Assembly: GCF_003369915.1 (NCBI RefSeq)
Contig: NC_046674.1
Location: forward strand, 9,362,001-9,426,000
Length of the DNA: 64,000 bases
DNA from: Drosophila miranda
Taxonomy: Eukaryota > Arthropoda > Insecta > Diptera > Drosophilidae
Reading direction: 5' to 3'
Shown: positions 1-10,104 of the stretch, one piece after another
Layout: every line of letters begins with the position of its first letter
How positions within the stretch are numbered: the stretch's first letter is position 1
The notes under the pieces: generated by a model
Told to the model about the DNA's origin: nothing
Database searches by the model: none
The model's input: only the letters and a program-made list of their open reading frames with translations
Program-made: the position numbers and the translations under genes

Positions 1-624
1 GTGGTAATCTATCGGGGCGTCGCTGGATACATATCCTTTCATTAAGTCATTGACACGATCAGAGATTATCTTGATATGAGCTGGGTGGGTTGTTCGTAAA
101 ATTCGGTAGATTGATAAGATGTACAAAACTAGAGCATTTATCTCTCCGGGAGATACTAATGCAGACGTATGACCTGCAAATCCATCTGCCTCTCCATCTA
201 CTTTAGTAAATAGATCCAATGGTGTTGGTACGACAATTGCTGCGCAAATGATTACATCATATGATTTCCACTCCTCGGCAGATGCTTCTCCCTTTATTGT
301 ATGGAAAAAACGATAGAGGAAGCAGATTGCCAATGAACTTGTTAGCTTGCCTTCGATTATTCCTCGTTTTACTAGAGGAGCCAGGTGATCGAGTGCTTTA
401 TCATTCTTTGGAATGGTAATTACAGGCTTGGCCTTATGCAGGTTGAACCATTCGTATGGTTTGGTAGCAGCGGTCTCTAAGGCTAAGAGATCAGGGATTG
501 AGATTAATTGTTTGGTCTGTCGGTGTTGTAGAACACGACCATGTAATAGTGTATTGTTGAAAAGACTTTTTTGGGCCGGAGAGATTCCTTGAATCAGTGC
601 GCTTTTTGCTTCGACAGGTACCAT
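1..624 (-). CDS. Rhabdovirus nucleoprotein-like reading frame (endogenous viral element), cut by window edge
   Basis: The minus strand is open from an ATG at 624-622 to the window edge, 208 codons with no stop, so the C-terminal half lies outside. The pattern resembles the N-terminal half of rhabdovirus N proteins: a PYEWF segment near residue 55, a basic helix, an EEWKSYDVII segment near residue 115, then LYILSIYRILRTTHP near residue 180. N proteins of this family coat viral RNA and are usually about 400-450 residues. Codons are AT-rich, unlike the GC-rich host genes nearby. No intron or splice signal is seen inside. The unbroken frame suggests recent insertion or selective maintenance. It could come from another mononegavirus family. 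The family call is from pattern memory and not from a search. Confidence 0.6.
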   Translation of the reverse strand, partial: MVPVEAKSALIQGISPAQKSLFNNTLLHGRVLQHRQTKQLISIPDLLALETAATKPYEWFNLHKAKPVITIPKNDKALDHLAPLVKRGIIEGKLTSSLAICFLYRFFHTIKGEASAEEWKSYDVIICAAIVVPTPLDLFTKVDGEADGFAGHTSALVSPGEINALVLYILSIYRILRTTHPAHIKIISDRVNDLMKGYVSSDAPIDYH

Positions 625-627
625 ATT

Positions 628-1767
628 TTACAGACTTGTTATAAACTCTTTAAATTCCGTTGATTTTTGTTGAGCCTTGTGAGCTGGGCTGGGCTGGCCT
701 GCAAAGCAGGGCTCCCCTGGGAGACCGAGACGGAGAAAACAGAGAGACGAAAGAACAAATAACAGCAAATATGTGAGACTGCTTGATAGCGCGAGAGGAT
801 GATGAAGTGAACGGAAATCGATAGGAAAGCGGCGGCCGCCTAGAGACGGCTTTGGTTTCTGGAATTCATAAATAGAGCTACGCAACGAAAAGGGAATATA
901 AATTTTGATTATATTTACAACACTTTTGAATAACTAAAACAATTCATTCTAGCAACTAAGAATATTTACTATCTTAACGAGCTATATACAAAAATGAAAC
1001 GCGTGTCTATTCTCCTCCGCCATTAATGTGCATTTTTATATTTTAATCGAATAGAATCCTTACCATTGCGTTGCCCCTATTTTTATCCCCCCATCAACGG
1101 GTATATACATTTTACTCCCACTCTCAGATTTTGAAATATTGCTAAAAATCAATAAAGCGTCGCACGATAAGATGCACAGAGGGGGGCACAGCGACAGGAA
1201 CAGGGACGGTGGCAATTGCAGCTGTGTCTGTGACCGCTGTCAATGATATATACATACGTTTATATGCAATATCAATATGTATATCAGAGCAGGTCTATTG
1301 GAACCAAAACATTATGTTACATACATACATACCGAGTATATGCGAATGTTGAATATTTTGTATTAGGATTGAAACTACACATATGAATTACCATTACCTT
1401 TACCTCTACCTTTATCTCTATCTACCCGCTTATTGTTGGAACACCTTTGAAACTACAAATACAATTACAAAAAAACCAGTCGTCAAGTCTCTGTGCACAT
1501 GGAAATCAAATCTCATAAATATATAAGCTAAAAAGTAACCAATCTATGTATATCCAGTAATTCACTCAGCCGGCTTACTAAAATATATACTACTATATAT
1601 ACATACACATAAAAATATATCTATACATATGTATGTCTGTATATCGTGTACGATAATAAATATTTTAAATTAAATTGTGTCCTCGTTTGAAAAATAATTA
1701 AAATACGCATCAGATTCGGGTCAAAAAAATTTATTTATACGGATTCTTAGAATATATTCATTAAATG
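628..1767. other. Intergenic, AT-rich, no gene seen
   Basis: No convincing coding sequence. A short GC-rich patch (about 685-725) is followed from about 900 by AT-rich DNA with many tatata/tacata runs (about 1230-1640), typical Drosophila simple sequence. An 85-codon minus frame (885-628) ends three bases before the viral-like ATG; I see no family resemblance and do not call it. The right end (about 1680-1767) is probably the 3' untranslated region of the RRM gene. Confidence 0.5.
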
Positions 1768-2685
1768 CTAGTTTGCATTAAGTTTCTTCAACTTTTTCGG
1801 TACTCGGGGGCCTTCCCCGCTTTCTGCTTTACGCTTGAGCTTATCTTTCGGCTTGCGTTTCTGCTGTTTGGCGTTGAAGCGTAGCTGCAGCTTGGTGCCG
1901 GCCAGACTGAGGTCCTGTTTGATGGCCTTGCGTGCATCGAATGTGGTGGGCAGGGTTACTGTGGCCGCACTAAACTCCCGGAATTTTCCCTTGCCCGGCT
2001 TGATTTGTATGTCAACGGCATTCTCGAACAGCTGGCGCACCTGCGCCACAGAGCTCGTCTTGGGCAGATTGGTGATGACGACAGACGATGTGAAGTTACC
2101 CTTGCGTTGGCCCTTCTTCGCTTCACGCTTCATCAGGGATTTGGTCCTCTTGTTCTCCACGGAGAGCTGCTGTTTGGTCACAAGTTCGTTCACAAACTCA
2201 TCCGAATCGGTCTTCGGTAGGGAGACGAAAATCCCCTTAAACGCAGGATCCGTTTCTATCGATTTTTTGATAGCTTCAAAAGCCTGATCGCGGTCTTCCT
2301 GCGATTTAAAATCAACCAGACAGAAGCGAGCGTGCTTCTGGCGCGGCTTTGTCGATTTGGATACCAGGGGGTGGAGGGACTTGACATTGGCCTGGAACTC
2401 CTGCTCATCTATTGGTATCTTCTTCGGAAAGCGGACATAAAGACGCGTGCCTTTAAGTTTCTCATACTTGTTTTGAATCTTTTCTTCGATGATCTCTGCT
2501 CGGGTCTTGGTTGTTGTGCCTGTCTCCTCATCGTCGGAGGATTCCGCCGCGTCGTCGTCGTCGTCTTCATCGGACTCCGTTGAGCTGGCTCCTAAATCCG
2601 GTTCACTTTCGTCTTCAGACTCCTCAGAGTTCTCGGCAAGGAGCTCCTCCGATTCTGAAGAACTTTCTTCCACCGTTTTCTTCAT
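1768..2685 (-). CDS. Nucleolar-type RNA-binding protein with two RRM-like domains
   Basis: Single-exon gene of 305 residues. Residues 1-60 are an acidic Ser/Glu/Asp tract, as in nucleolin-like proteins. Residues about 78-155 form one RRM-like fold (TRLYVRFPKKIP, then HARFCLVDF). Residues about 195-275 form a second (SSVVITNLPKTSSVAQVRQLF, written here as motif start SSVVITNLP). The C-terminus is a Lys-rich tail (KKLKKLNAN) that looks like a nuclear or nucleolar signal. This layout suggests a ribosome-biogenesis role, which is inference; I cannot name the fly orthologue. It is divergent from the TMEM50 gene, 240 bp away, and the interval carries two DREs. Confidence 0.8.
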   Translation of the reverse strand: MKKTVEESSSESEELLAENSEESEDESEPDLGASSTESDEDDDDDAAESSDDEETGTTTKTRAEIIEEKIQNKYEKLKGTRLYVRFPKKIPIDEQEFQANVKSLHPLVSKSTKPRQKHARFCLVDFKSQEDRDQAFEAIKKSIETDPAFKGIFVSLPKTDSDEFVNELVTKQQLSVENKRTKSLMKREAKKGQRKGNFTSSVVITNLPKTSSVAQVRQLFENAVDIQIKPGKGKFREFSAATVTLPTTFDARKAIKQDLSLAGTKLQLRFNAKQQKRKPKDKLKRKAESGEGPRVPKKLKKLNAN

Positions 2686-2925
2686 GTTTTAAATTCGTAG
2701 TCAATGTTTTGGCACTCACACGTGTTTCGCAGCAACAACATGGATGAATGGATGCTATCGATAGTCGATTGTAGCGACTGTAGCGACTGTAGCGACCATC
2801 GATAGCGAGTTCGAATTTATAGAAGTCGAGTATCGAGCACTCCACATCTCTAAGCCATTGTTGTCATATCTCGACCGAAAGTGCAAAATAAAATAAATTA
2901 TTTTAACTACGTTCTAAGTACAATA
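2686..2925. promoter_or_regulatory. Bidirectional DRE promoter between RRM gene and TMEM50
   Basis: A perfect TATCGATA (DREF site) lies at 2756-2763 and an ATCGATA at 2798-2804. Between them is an exact triple repeat of the 9-mer TGTAGCGAC (2770-2796). No TATA box is seen. DRE-driven TATA-less promoters are typical of Drosophila housekeeping genes. Sharing by both genes is inferred from the 240-bp head-to-head spacing. Confidence 0.65.
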
Positions 2926-3576
2926 ATGGGCGTGTTTGAGAAAGTCTGGGAATGGTTCACATCAGACACCTCTAGGAATAAGAATTCCTCGCTTGTAGCT
3001 GGCCTACTGGTATGCAATACCACCCCAAAAACTAGACTTTTGTAATTGTGCAAGTTTTTTTTTTCAGTTCTTTGCAGGATGGTGGATTCTAATCGATGCC
3101 ATGTCTGGCGACGGCGGTCATCAAATTACCACAGGACATGTCTTTATAGGCATATTCGGCACCATCAGCTTCTGTATGGTGAACGCCGTCAAAGGAGAGC
3201 ATGTAAGAATGAGCGAGCCACAACATACAGTGTATAGATAAAATGAGTCACTGTTTTTACGGTTCGTTCTGTTTAGATTTCAGAGGATAACTCGTCGGAG
3301 TCCGGAGCCAGGATTGCCAAACTGTGGCTCCTTATTGGCTTTGTAATGGGCTTCGCCTCAATCATTGCTGCCATTTGGGTGATGATTGATGATTTCATAA
3401 ACAATGGTAAGAGAAAAACTTTTGTCAAGTGAGAACAATAGAATTATCAGTAATTGCTCCTATTAGATAAGAAAGAGGCCTGGCTAGGCGTCGCCCTACT
3501 TCTACAGAATGTCTTTATATTGTTCGCCAGTTTGGTCTACAAGTTCGGGCGCAACGAGGAGGAGTGGAACGAATAG
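2926..3576 (+). CDS. TMEM50-family four-pass membrane protein
   Basis: Four coding exons: 2926-3009, 3068-3202, 3277-3406, 3467-3576, joined at GT-AG sites in matching phase. The protein starts MGVFEKVWEWF and has hydrophobic segments after residue 22 (LVAGLLFFAGWWILIDAM), at VFIGIFGTISFCMV, at LWLLIGFVMGFASIIAAIW and at GVALLLQNVFILFASLVY. It ends FGRNEEEWNE. This matches TMEM50A/B, small endoplasmic-reticulum/Golgi proteins of poorly defined function; I recall the fly orthologue as CG15012. Polyadenylation signal AATAAA-type near 3745. Confidence 0.85.
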
Positions 3577-3936
3577 AGAGTCATCCATTGTTTGCTGCAT
3601 GTAGGAAACCGCTTCTTTTAGTATTTAAATCCATACGTACAACATATTCAAAGTCCACAAGGATTATGTCGGCGGCAGAGGCCATCGCCCACCGCCTCAT
3701 CCCGTTTTAATACATAATGACACACGTATAATCTCATTTATAGAATACTAAATAAACGACAAGTCACTTGCGTAAGGTCACTTTCTGGGCTGCAATTTAT
3801 TTTAGGCGACGGATAGAGAGAGCTACGGCGAGCAGTAAGCCGAGATGACTGGTCACCAACCGATGCCCTGTGCGCCCACCGTACAGACTATTGCTACAAG
3901 AATATGGACTTTAATCAAAGAATGGTTTATCGCTAA

Positions 3937-5934
3937 TCAAGCTTGTGCATCATACGCGTCAATGGGGCATTCGCGCTCATTCTGAAGACACCATTGGGGC
4001 TGCAGGGCCTCGGCGCCCAGGCCGTTCTCCACCAGCCGCTCCCGGTGGAGCAGCAGACGCGACTCGGCCTGTTTCCAGCTCTCGGCGGGATTCGACCAGA
4101 GGCGTTCGGCCAGAGCACTGGCCCGCGGCCAGAACCTGTTGTCCAGGGTATGCTCATCGATTTGCTCCGACCAAATGGCTGCCTCGGCACCCAGCACATG
4201 ATGCTCATAGTCGCCGGCAATGGCCGACATGCTGTTGTCATACACCTTCTGCCATCCAATGTAGGGGGAGCACCAGTTGTTGCCGTCGCTCACCCATCCA
4301 GCTCCGCCGCAGTCCAAGTAGAGGGCATCGTAGTTTGAGACAATCGTCTTGAAACCACGCTCTAGTATTTTCTTCACATGAGGATCGCCGCCCGTCGTCC
4401 AAATCTGGATAATATAACGCTCCGGGTTCAAGTACTCATCGATAAAAGGCTCCTCCGTGAGATGACTGGTCCACAGAATGATAGGCGTTTGTGATCCGTT
4501 GGCCACAATGTCCACCCGTTTAAGGGCCTCGGTCTGGAAGTGTCCCCACAGGCGCATGAAGTCAGCAGTCTCCAGGCCCCAGCCCTGATCCTTCATCCAT
4601 TGGCGGATTGGCAGACTGCTGTTCCAGCAACTGGTGGATACCTCGTCGCCGCCCATGTGAAAAATATCTGGGCTGAAGAGCTCCCACATCTCGGCGTAAA
4701 TGTCCTCTAGCACATCATAGAGCCCCTCCGCAGTGGGATCCAGCTGTCCACAAGGTGGCTCCACGCAGTAATCCTTCCAGGGCTGAGCATTGAAGCAGGC
4801 CGTCATGTTCTTGTGCTGCCATCCCTCGCCCACATGGGCAGGGGCGTCGAATTCTGGCATCACGCGGACTCCGCGCACTCGACCATACTCCACGATGTCG
4901 GCCACAGTCCGCTGGCTATACACCTGGCGGGGCGAGTAGGCACCCAGCTTGTATAGCTCTGGTCGCTTGCGCAGCTCCAGGGGGAAGCTGTGCGAGTCGG
5001 TAATGTGCCAGTGGAAGGTGTTCAGCTTGACCAAGGCCATTCCATCTGCAAACAATGAGATCATTAGAAGGGCACTCATGGGAGCGCAAATACCCAGTAC
5101 GCACCAAGAGTTCGCTTGATTGCCTTCACGGAGTAGTAATTGCGAGAGGTGTCCAGGAGCAGGCCGCGCCACTTGAACTTGGGAGCATCGCTGATGGAAG
5201 CGTTGGCCGTCACCTGAACCTCGCGCCGAATATCATCGTAGACAATCAGTTGGGAGAGAGTCTCCAGGCCATGCCGGGCACCAAAGAAGTTGGCCGCAGC
5301 TATGCTAGCCACCACATGGCCAGACGGATCGGTGTCTATGTTGAGACTATAGCTTTCGTCCGTCTCCAGGGTAAGTTTGGCAGGAGCCGCATCCTCCGGG
5401 GTGTTGATGTTGATGGTAAGCCGATAGCCGCCCCTCGTGAGGATCTTGCGATCGGGTATCTTGGTATCTACCATATCCATCCACCGGTTTTCGGCTGCCT
5501 TCCATAGTTTTTCCTTGCGTGCGATGCCAGTAAAATTGAAGTCAATGAACGAGATGTCCACTTGGCGCATCAGTGTATCCAGTCGAACCGGTCCCGTCGG
5601 CTTGGGCCACAGCGTGCCAATGGAGCTGTCGCAGAAGAGCCTGCAGACGGGCAGACTGATAGCCTTGGAGAAGTTCTCCTCGCTCAGCTCCACCTTGCGG
5701 CAAAGTCCAGTGCGGCATTCATAGCCATAGACCAGGTCTCTGCAGCAAAAAAAATTGCAAACAAAGGGAAAGTTACTCGTACATTGCCCCCAAACAATCA
5801 TGCATACAAAATAAACAAATGTACATGTATTTAAATGTATTTTCTATAACTTACTCAGATCTGTTTGCGGCTATGGGTACAACAATGGCAGCCAGGGCCA
5901 GGAGCAGGGCCACTGGTTGTGCAGGCCTCTTCAT
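3937..5934 (-). CDS. Hexo1: Beta-N-acetylhexosaminidase 1 (GH20)
   Basis: Exons 5855-5934, 5105-5739 and 3937-5045 join in phase to 607 residues, close to fly Hexo1. The first exon is a signal peptide (PVALLLALAAIVVPIAA). The GH20b N-domain is in exon 2. Exon 3 holds the catalytic barrel, with TFHWHITDSHSFP and the catalytic pair in FHMGGDEVS (Asp-Glu). The enzyme removes terminal GlcNAc/GalNAc from chitin oligomers and glycans, outside the cell or in lysosomes. Tandem aromatic positions (WTSH, WGDW-type barrel end, WSEQID) are as expected for family 20. Hexo1 is preferred over Hexo2 and fdl from overall pattern and neighbourhood, which is recall. Convergent with TMEM50, about 360 bp apart. 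Confidence 0.85.
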
Positions 5935-6954
5935 ATTGTCAACGTTCAAAGGCGAAAAGCTCGAAGTCAACTGGCGTCAAATGCTTGGGGAATACTAAAC
6001 GAATGTGTACATGAAATTGATTATTTCAAAACAAGTTTTGGCCTCCACTCTGCGTCGGTGGCAGCGAGCAAAGAACGAGCAGGTCTTAACAGCAGGTCGA
6101 AGTTCGTATACCCTTATCTTATATGCTATACTATTATTAATGCGTAGTTTGAAGCGTTACAGGATGATTGAATTCTTCAATCGGTGCGTCTTTCAATGTA
6201 CTTACTCTCTATTCCGACTGTGTTAGAGAGCACTTCACTGTAGACTGAACCTATTTGTTTTTAGCTATTGCCAATTTATTTGCTTGGCAGCAGCAGCAGC
6301 AGTAGCATCGATTGCCAACACACACTCAACGGCACGGGACTGTGAAGCACTCAAAAATATCAGCAGGAAGGGGTCGCTGAATGGCAAGTTATGTCAAGAC
6401 AAGGCAAGATTACACGTCTTTGCTTTTTAACTATCTTTCCCTGCTCTTGATGTCGTATTTCTAAGTTCAAAACCACTGGAACTGGAAGATGGCAATCGTT
6501 TGACTTGGTGTGGTTTCGTAAATCATTAGGGAAAGAGTCACCGCACCACGTACTAGAGCACCCCGCGAGGTTCTCAATGAGATTGTGCATAAGTGAACAT
6601 ATTTATAACACCTGTTCTTAAAGCTGTTTTTGTTTTATACGATCGCATTTCACACATATGTACACTATTCGTGAAACGTTTCGGATTTCGCAGCCCCATA
6701 TTGTTCATCAAATTCAAAAATCATATCATAGTGTTGCTATAATAATAAATTGTACTTTATTCAACAAATTTAACATCTATTAAATCAGCTTAAGAGCTTA
6801 AGAGTACCTGTGCACTTGCCACGACATATTTATCCATCTTTTTCCATAAGTATCTTATTACTATATCATATCTCTGCCATAGTAAGATTCGGTATTAGTA
6901 AGAGAAAGACCTTCTTTTAATGGGTTCCTTATTTTCTACTCTATAACATAATTT
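5935..6954. other. Hexo1 upstream region and TfIIEbeta 3' flank, no gene seen
   Basis: About 1 kb with no supported coding sequence. A CAG run (6290-6303) and AT-rich stretches are present. The part below about 7000 is probably the 3' untranslated region of TfIIEbeta, with AATAAA-type motifs near 6742. The Hexo1 transcription start should lie just above 5934, but no TATA box is obvious. Confidence 0.45.
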
Positions 6955-8183
6955 CTACGTAGGATTCACGCCCTTTAGCGTTAAGGTATTATCCTCATAG
7001 ATTTCCAGAACATCAGCCAAATGCTCGTTATCTCTGGGCTTCTTGAATTGTCGCTTCTTGTTGGCAGCCTTTTTGCGTTTTGGAACAGGTTTCTTGAGGC
7101 CATGATCTTGCATTGACCGTATACCTGTCGGGACACAATATGTGTTACCAGAATATCAAAGAATCTATCCATATGTATTCGGCATTATCATTATTACCTT
7201 GTTTCTCGAGATATTCGTCGATTTTGGCATCGTCCATGGCATCAACAGTGGCCGAACGCCAGAGTTTTTGGAATTCATCGTCAACCTATGGGTTTCGTTG
7301 AATTTCGTTGAATGGCTAAACAATTTAAGCAGAAGCACAAGGCAGAAGTAGGACAAAGCTCACCGAAAAATTGGCCGTTCGGTCGTTGTAAAATAAAATT
7401 TTCTTCTTGTCAATGGGCCTGATAATAAAGAGTATTTCAGCTGCACGATTTTTCAAGACCTTCTCGCAATGGGGCAGGGACTCCTGCACATCCTCCATCA
7501 GTATGCCACCCAGGCCTTTAAGATCATGCTGCTTTAGCAGTCGCATTAGAGTTTTGCCATCTTTGATTTTGTACACGGGCTTGAAGCTAAACTTCGTGCC
7601 ACACGGGCTGACTTCTATCTTTGGGTTGTTGTTTAGCGCCTCTCCAGATAGCCACTGCAATGGATGGTAAGACATTATTCTGACAGCCAGGGGGATATTT
7701 CATCTGCTTACATTCTTAACAGACTGGCCAATGTCCAGTTGGTTGGTCTCGTCTAGAATTTCCTCAATCTGCAGTGGATGATCATCACCGTCCTGGTGGC
7801 GGGTACGCATAAACTTCACTATCTTGGCCAACACTCCAAAGCGGTACTGCGAGCTGCCAGACATGGTTTTGTACCTAAAAGTGGATGATTTCCAAATGGA
7901 ACGTACACTGAGTATGGCCACGACAAAGAGCCTTTGGAACTTACGAAGATGCATCCAGCTTTGGAGCCGTTGGCGGACGCATTTTCCTCTTGGCGTCATC
8001 GCTAGGCGGCGGTGGCTGAGGTCGGTCTGGCTTAGCTTTCTTCTCAACGCTGTGAAGAGGACACAGAATGGCACATTTTCAAGGGAACAGCATTTGCATG
8101 GAAATATAAGGAGTAGCTTACGTGGGCGTGGCCATTGCCCGTTTTTTGAAGGCCTCGCGTTCGCGAAGCAGCGCTGGATCCAT
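6955..8183 (-). CDS. TfIIEbeta: General transcription factor TFIIE beta subunit
   Basis: Six exons (8122-8183, 7945-8049, 7712-7874, 7364-7654, 7198-7285, 6955-7124) give 292 residues, the length I recall for the fly protein. It starts [15 protein letters not shown]. The TFIIE-beta core winged helix ([16 protein letters not shown] and the [14 protein letters not shown] segment) begins near residue 65. A second winged-helix region follows ([18 protein letters not shown]). The basic tail has [15 protein letters not shown]. With TFIIE alpha it recruits TFIIH and supports promoter opening by RNA polymerase II. A repeat rich in CGGTATATTT motifs lies just upstream, with a DRE. Confidence 0.93.
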
Positions 8184-10104
8184 TTTGCTTAATTATTAGG
8201 TCCCGTTTACAAATTTTTAACCTAATTTAACTTGTTTTTGCTATTTTGATAAATTTACAGAATCCAAACAGAAATCGTCAGATATTGTACATTTTATCGA
8301 TAAAATATACCGAAATATACCGTCTCATTTTCAAAATATACCGTAAATATACTGACGAATTTAAGTTATATTTTACATATTCCCCGTTTTTGATATACCG
8401 TTTAATATTACTAGCTATATAGAATATTTAGCCATTCCCACATAATTTTATCCGATTAGTGAATCTATTTTCTAATTGACTGGTTTATTTTAAGCACTTG
8501 CTTTTATTTTATTTTGCGTAAAAAAAGGTTTTAGCGAAATAGGTCACACAAAAAAACGAAAGAGGATAGTGCTCAATTTAGAGATTCTGTTGAATAATTC
8601 TGGCTAACTAAAACCCTTAGTTCTGACTAAAACCCTTTTAGGCCGTTGATGAATAAATTTTCATCAAGATTGGCTAGTTTTTAGTCCATGCTTTTATTGT
8701 ATTTTGGCTAGAACAAGGCTTAAACAAAATAGTTCAACAAAAAAAAAACAGTCGCAGTGTTGCTGGTATTTGAAGACATGATGCGTGTATAGGCCTTTGT
8801 ATACCCTATTTCGTTCATTTAATATGAAGATAAAACGTAATTAAAAAAGACCTTATCTCAAATTGATATGTTTTAGACAAATGCATGAATATGATTGGTA
8901 TCTTGCATATATACATATATCTGGATCCTGATACCTATTCTTGGTCTCTGTAATAATACAATAAAATGCACAAAATCGTTGTGAGACTAAATTCTTTTTG
9001 CCTTCTTTGGAGCCTGGGATGACAAACATTTTCTCAATTCTATAACATACATATCATATATTTCTATACCCTGCAACTACTGGTTCGCAGCCATTTCTTT
9101 CTGCATTAAACACAAATATAATTGAAACAAATGTAGTTGTGTGGATTTTTCGTTTATTAATATCATTTGAATGGCTTACACAATAAAATATTGATTAAAA
9201 TACGTCATATATATACTTGTAAATATATGTATGTAATTTATGCATGATTAATTCGCGAATTCGCGAATTGGCGAAGATGAATAGAGACTTGCACTCGTAT
9301 TGAATTGAATTTCTTGTTTCTTTATCATGTCGTAATACGTTAGTAAATAGTACATGGTAAACAGAGTTCGTGTATGGTTTGTAGCTTGCTTCGTAACGGT
9401 ATTGCGGATAGATCCGATAGTCCCCTAGCTGTTGGTTGGTTTAACAAGCTTGCGCTTGGTTGGTTGGTTTGTTGGTTTCGTTGGCTCCGTTTAAGGTCTG
9501 GGTCTTTCTACGAGTACTCTGTATGAGCCCACTTGAGTATGTATGAGTCAATTGTACGGTTGGATTCGTGTTGGCTGTTTGTCCTCCGTTCTCCGGTCAG
9601 CGTTCGACGTTCTGCGTTCTCGTTCTCCGAGTCTGTATCGCAGTAATGCACTTGTGTTCTTGGTTCTGCGTTCTTGTTGCTTTCCGTTTTGAGTGTTTTG
9701 TTGTTTGGTTGTTGGTTGTTGGTCAGTTGAACTGTGTTTGATTGGACTGTTTTCTCAAGTTAGTAAAGTACTCGTACATATAGTTCTCTGTAAGTTCATT
9801 TTGTTGTCAGTGGGTCTGTGGAAATAGAAAGATAAAAATGTTTTGTTCTTATTATGTTCACAGTCAGAGGCACCGCATCGTCAATGGCCCCTCCCCCCCA
9901 TTGTGCGCAGGGTGTTGGTACGAATACGAATCAGTAGACTGTCTGAACAAAAGCGTTAGGCGTATGCATAATTTCAATAGTTTTAAAATCGAGTTTATAG
10001 ACTAACGACTTACCTCATACCATGGCACCACACACTCATTCCAACTATGGCTAAATTAATACATCGAGGCAAAATTCGGAGTATAGTAAAGTTCATACTT
10101 ACAC
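8184..10104. other. TfIIEbeta promoter repeat, then long gene-free stretch
   Basis: A 14-bp DRE palindrome centred on TATCGATA (8295-8302) is followed by the promoter-linked repeat described separately (8296-8520) and a diverged local duplicate of its distal end (about 8669-8765). From about 8800 to 9800 the DNA is low complexity: AT-rich, then GTT/GGTT-rich (about 9430-9740). A perfect 20-bp palindrome built on TTCGCGAA lies at 9250-9269. The segment near 9800-10104 is probably the 3' untranslated region of the RBM45 homologue. No coding sequence is supported. Confidence 0.5.
8296..8520 (+). repeat. Promoter-linked dispersed repeat, copy A (upstream of TfIIEbeta)
   Basis: Contains several ATATACCG units, then AAATATACTGACGAATT, AGCTATATAGAA, TTTAGCCAT and TTGACTGGTTTATTTTAA. 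The same words occur in the same order in copy B (37946-38190), partly in copy C (12141-12275), and inverted in copy D (13321-13500). The CGGTATATTT words on the opposite strand match the fly core-promoter motif known as Ohler motif 6. Confidence 0.7.

Noticed and set aside
628-885. 85-codon minus-strand frame ending three bases before the viral-like ATG
   Set aside because: No family resemblance, low-complexity middle, and likely just leader or host DNA next to the insertion.
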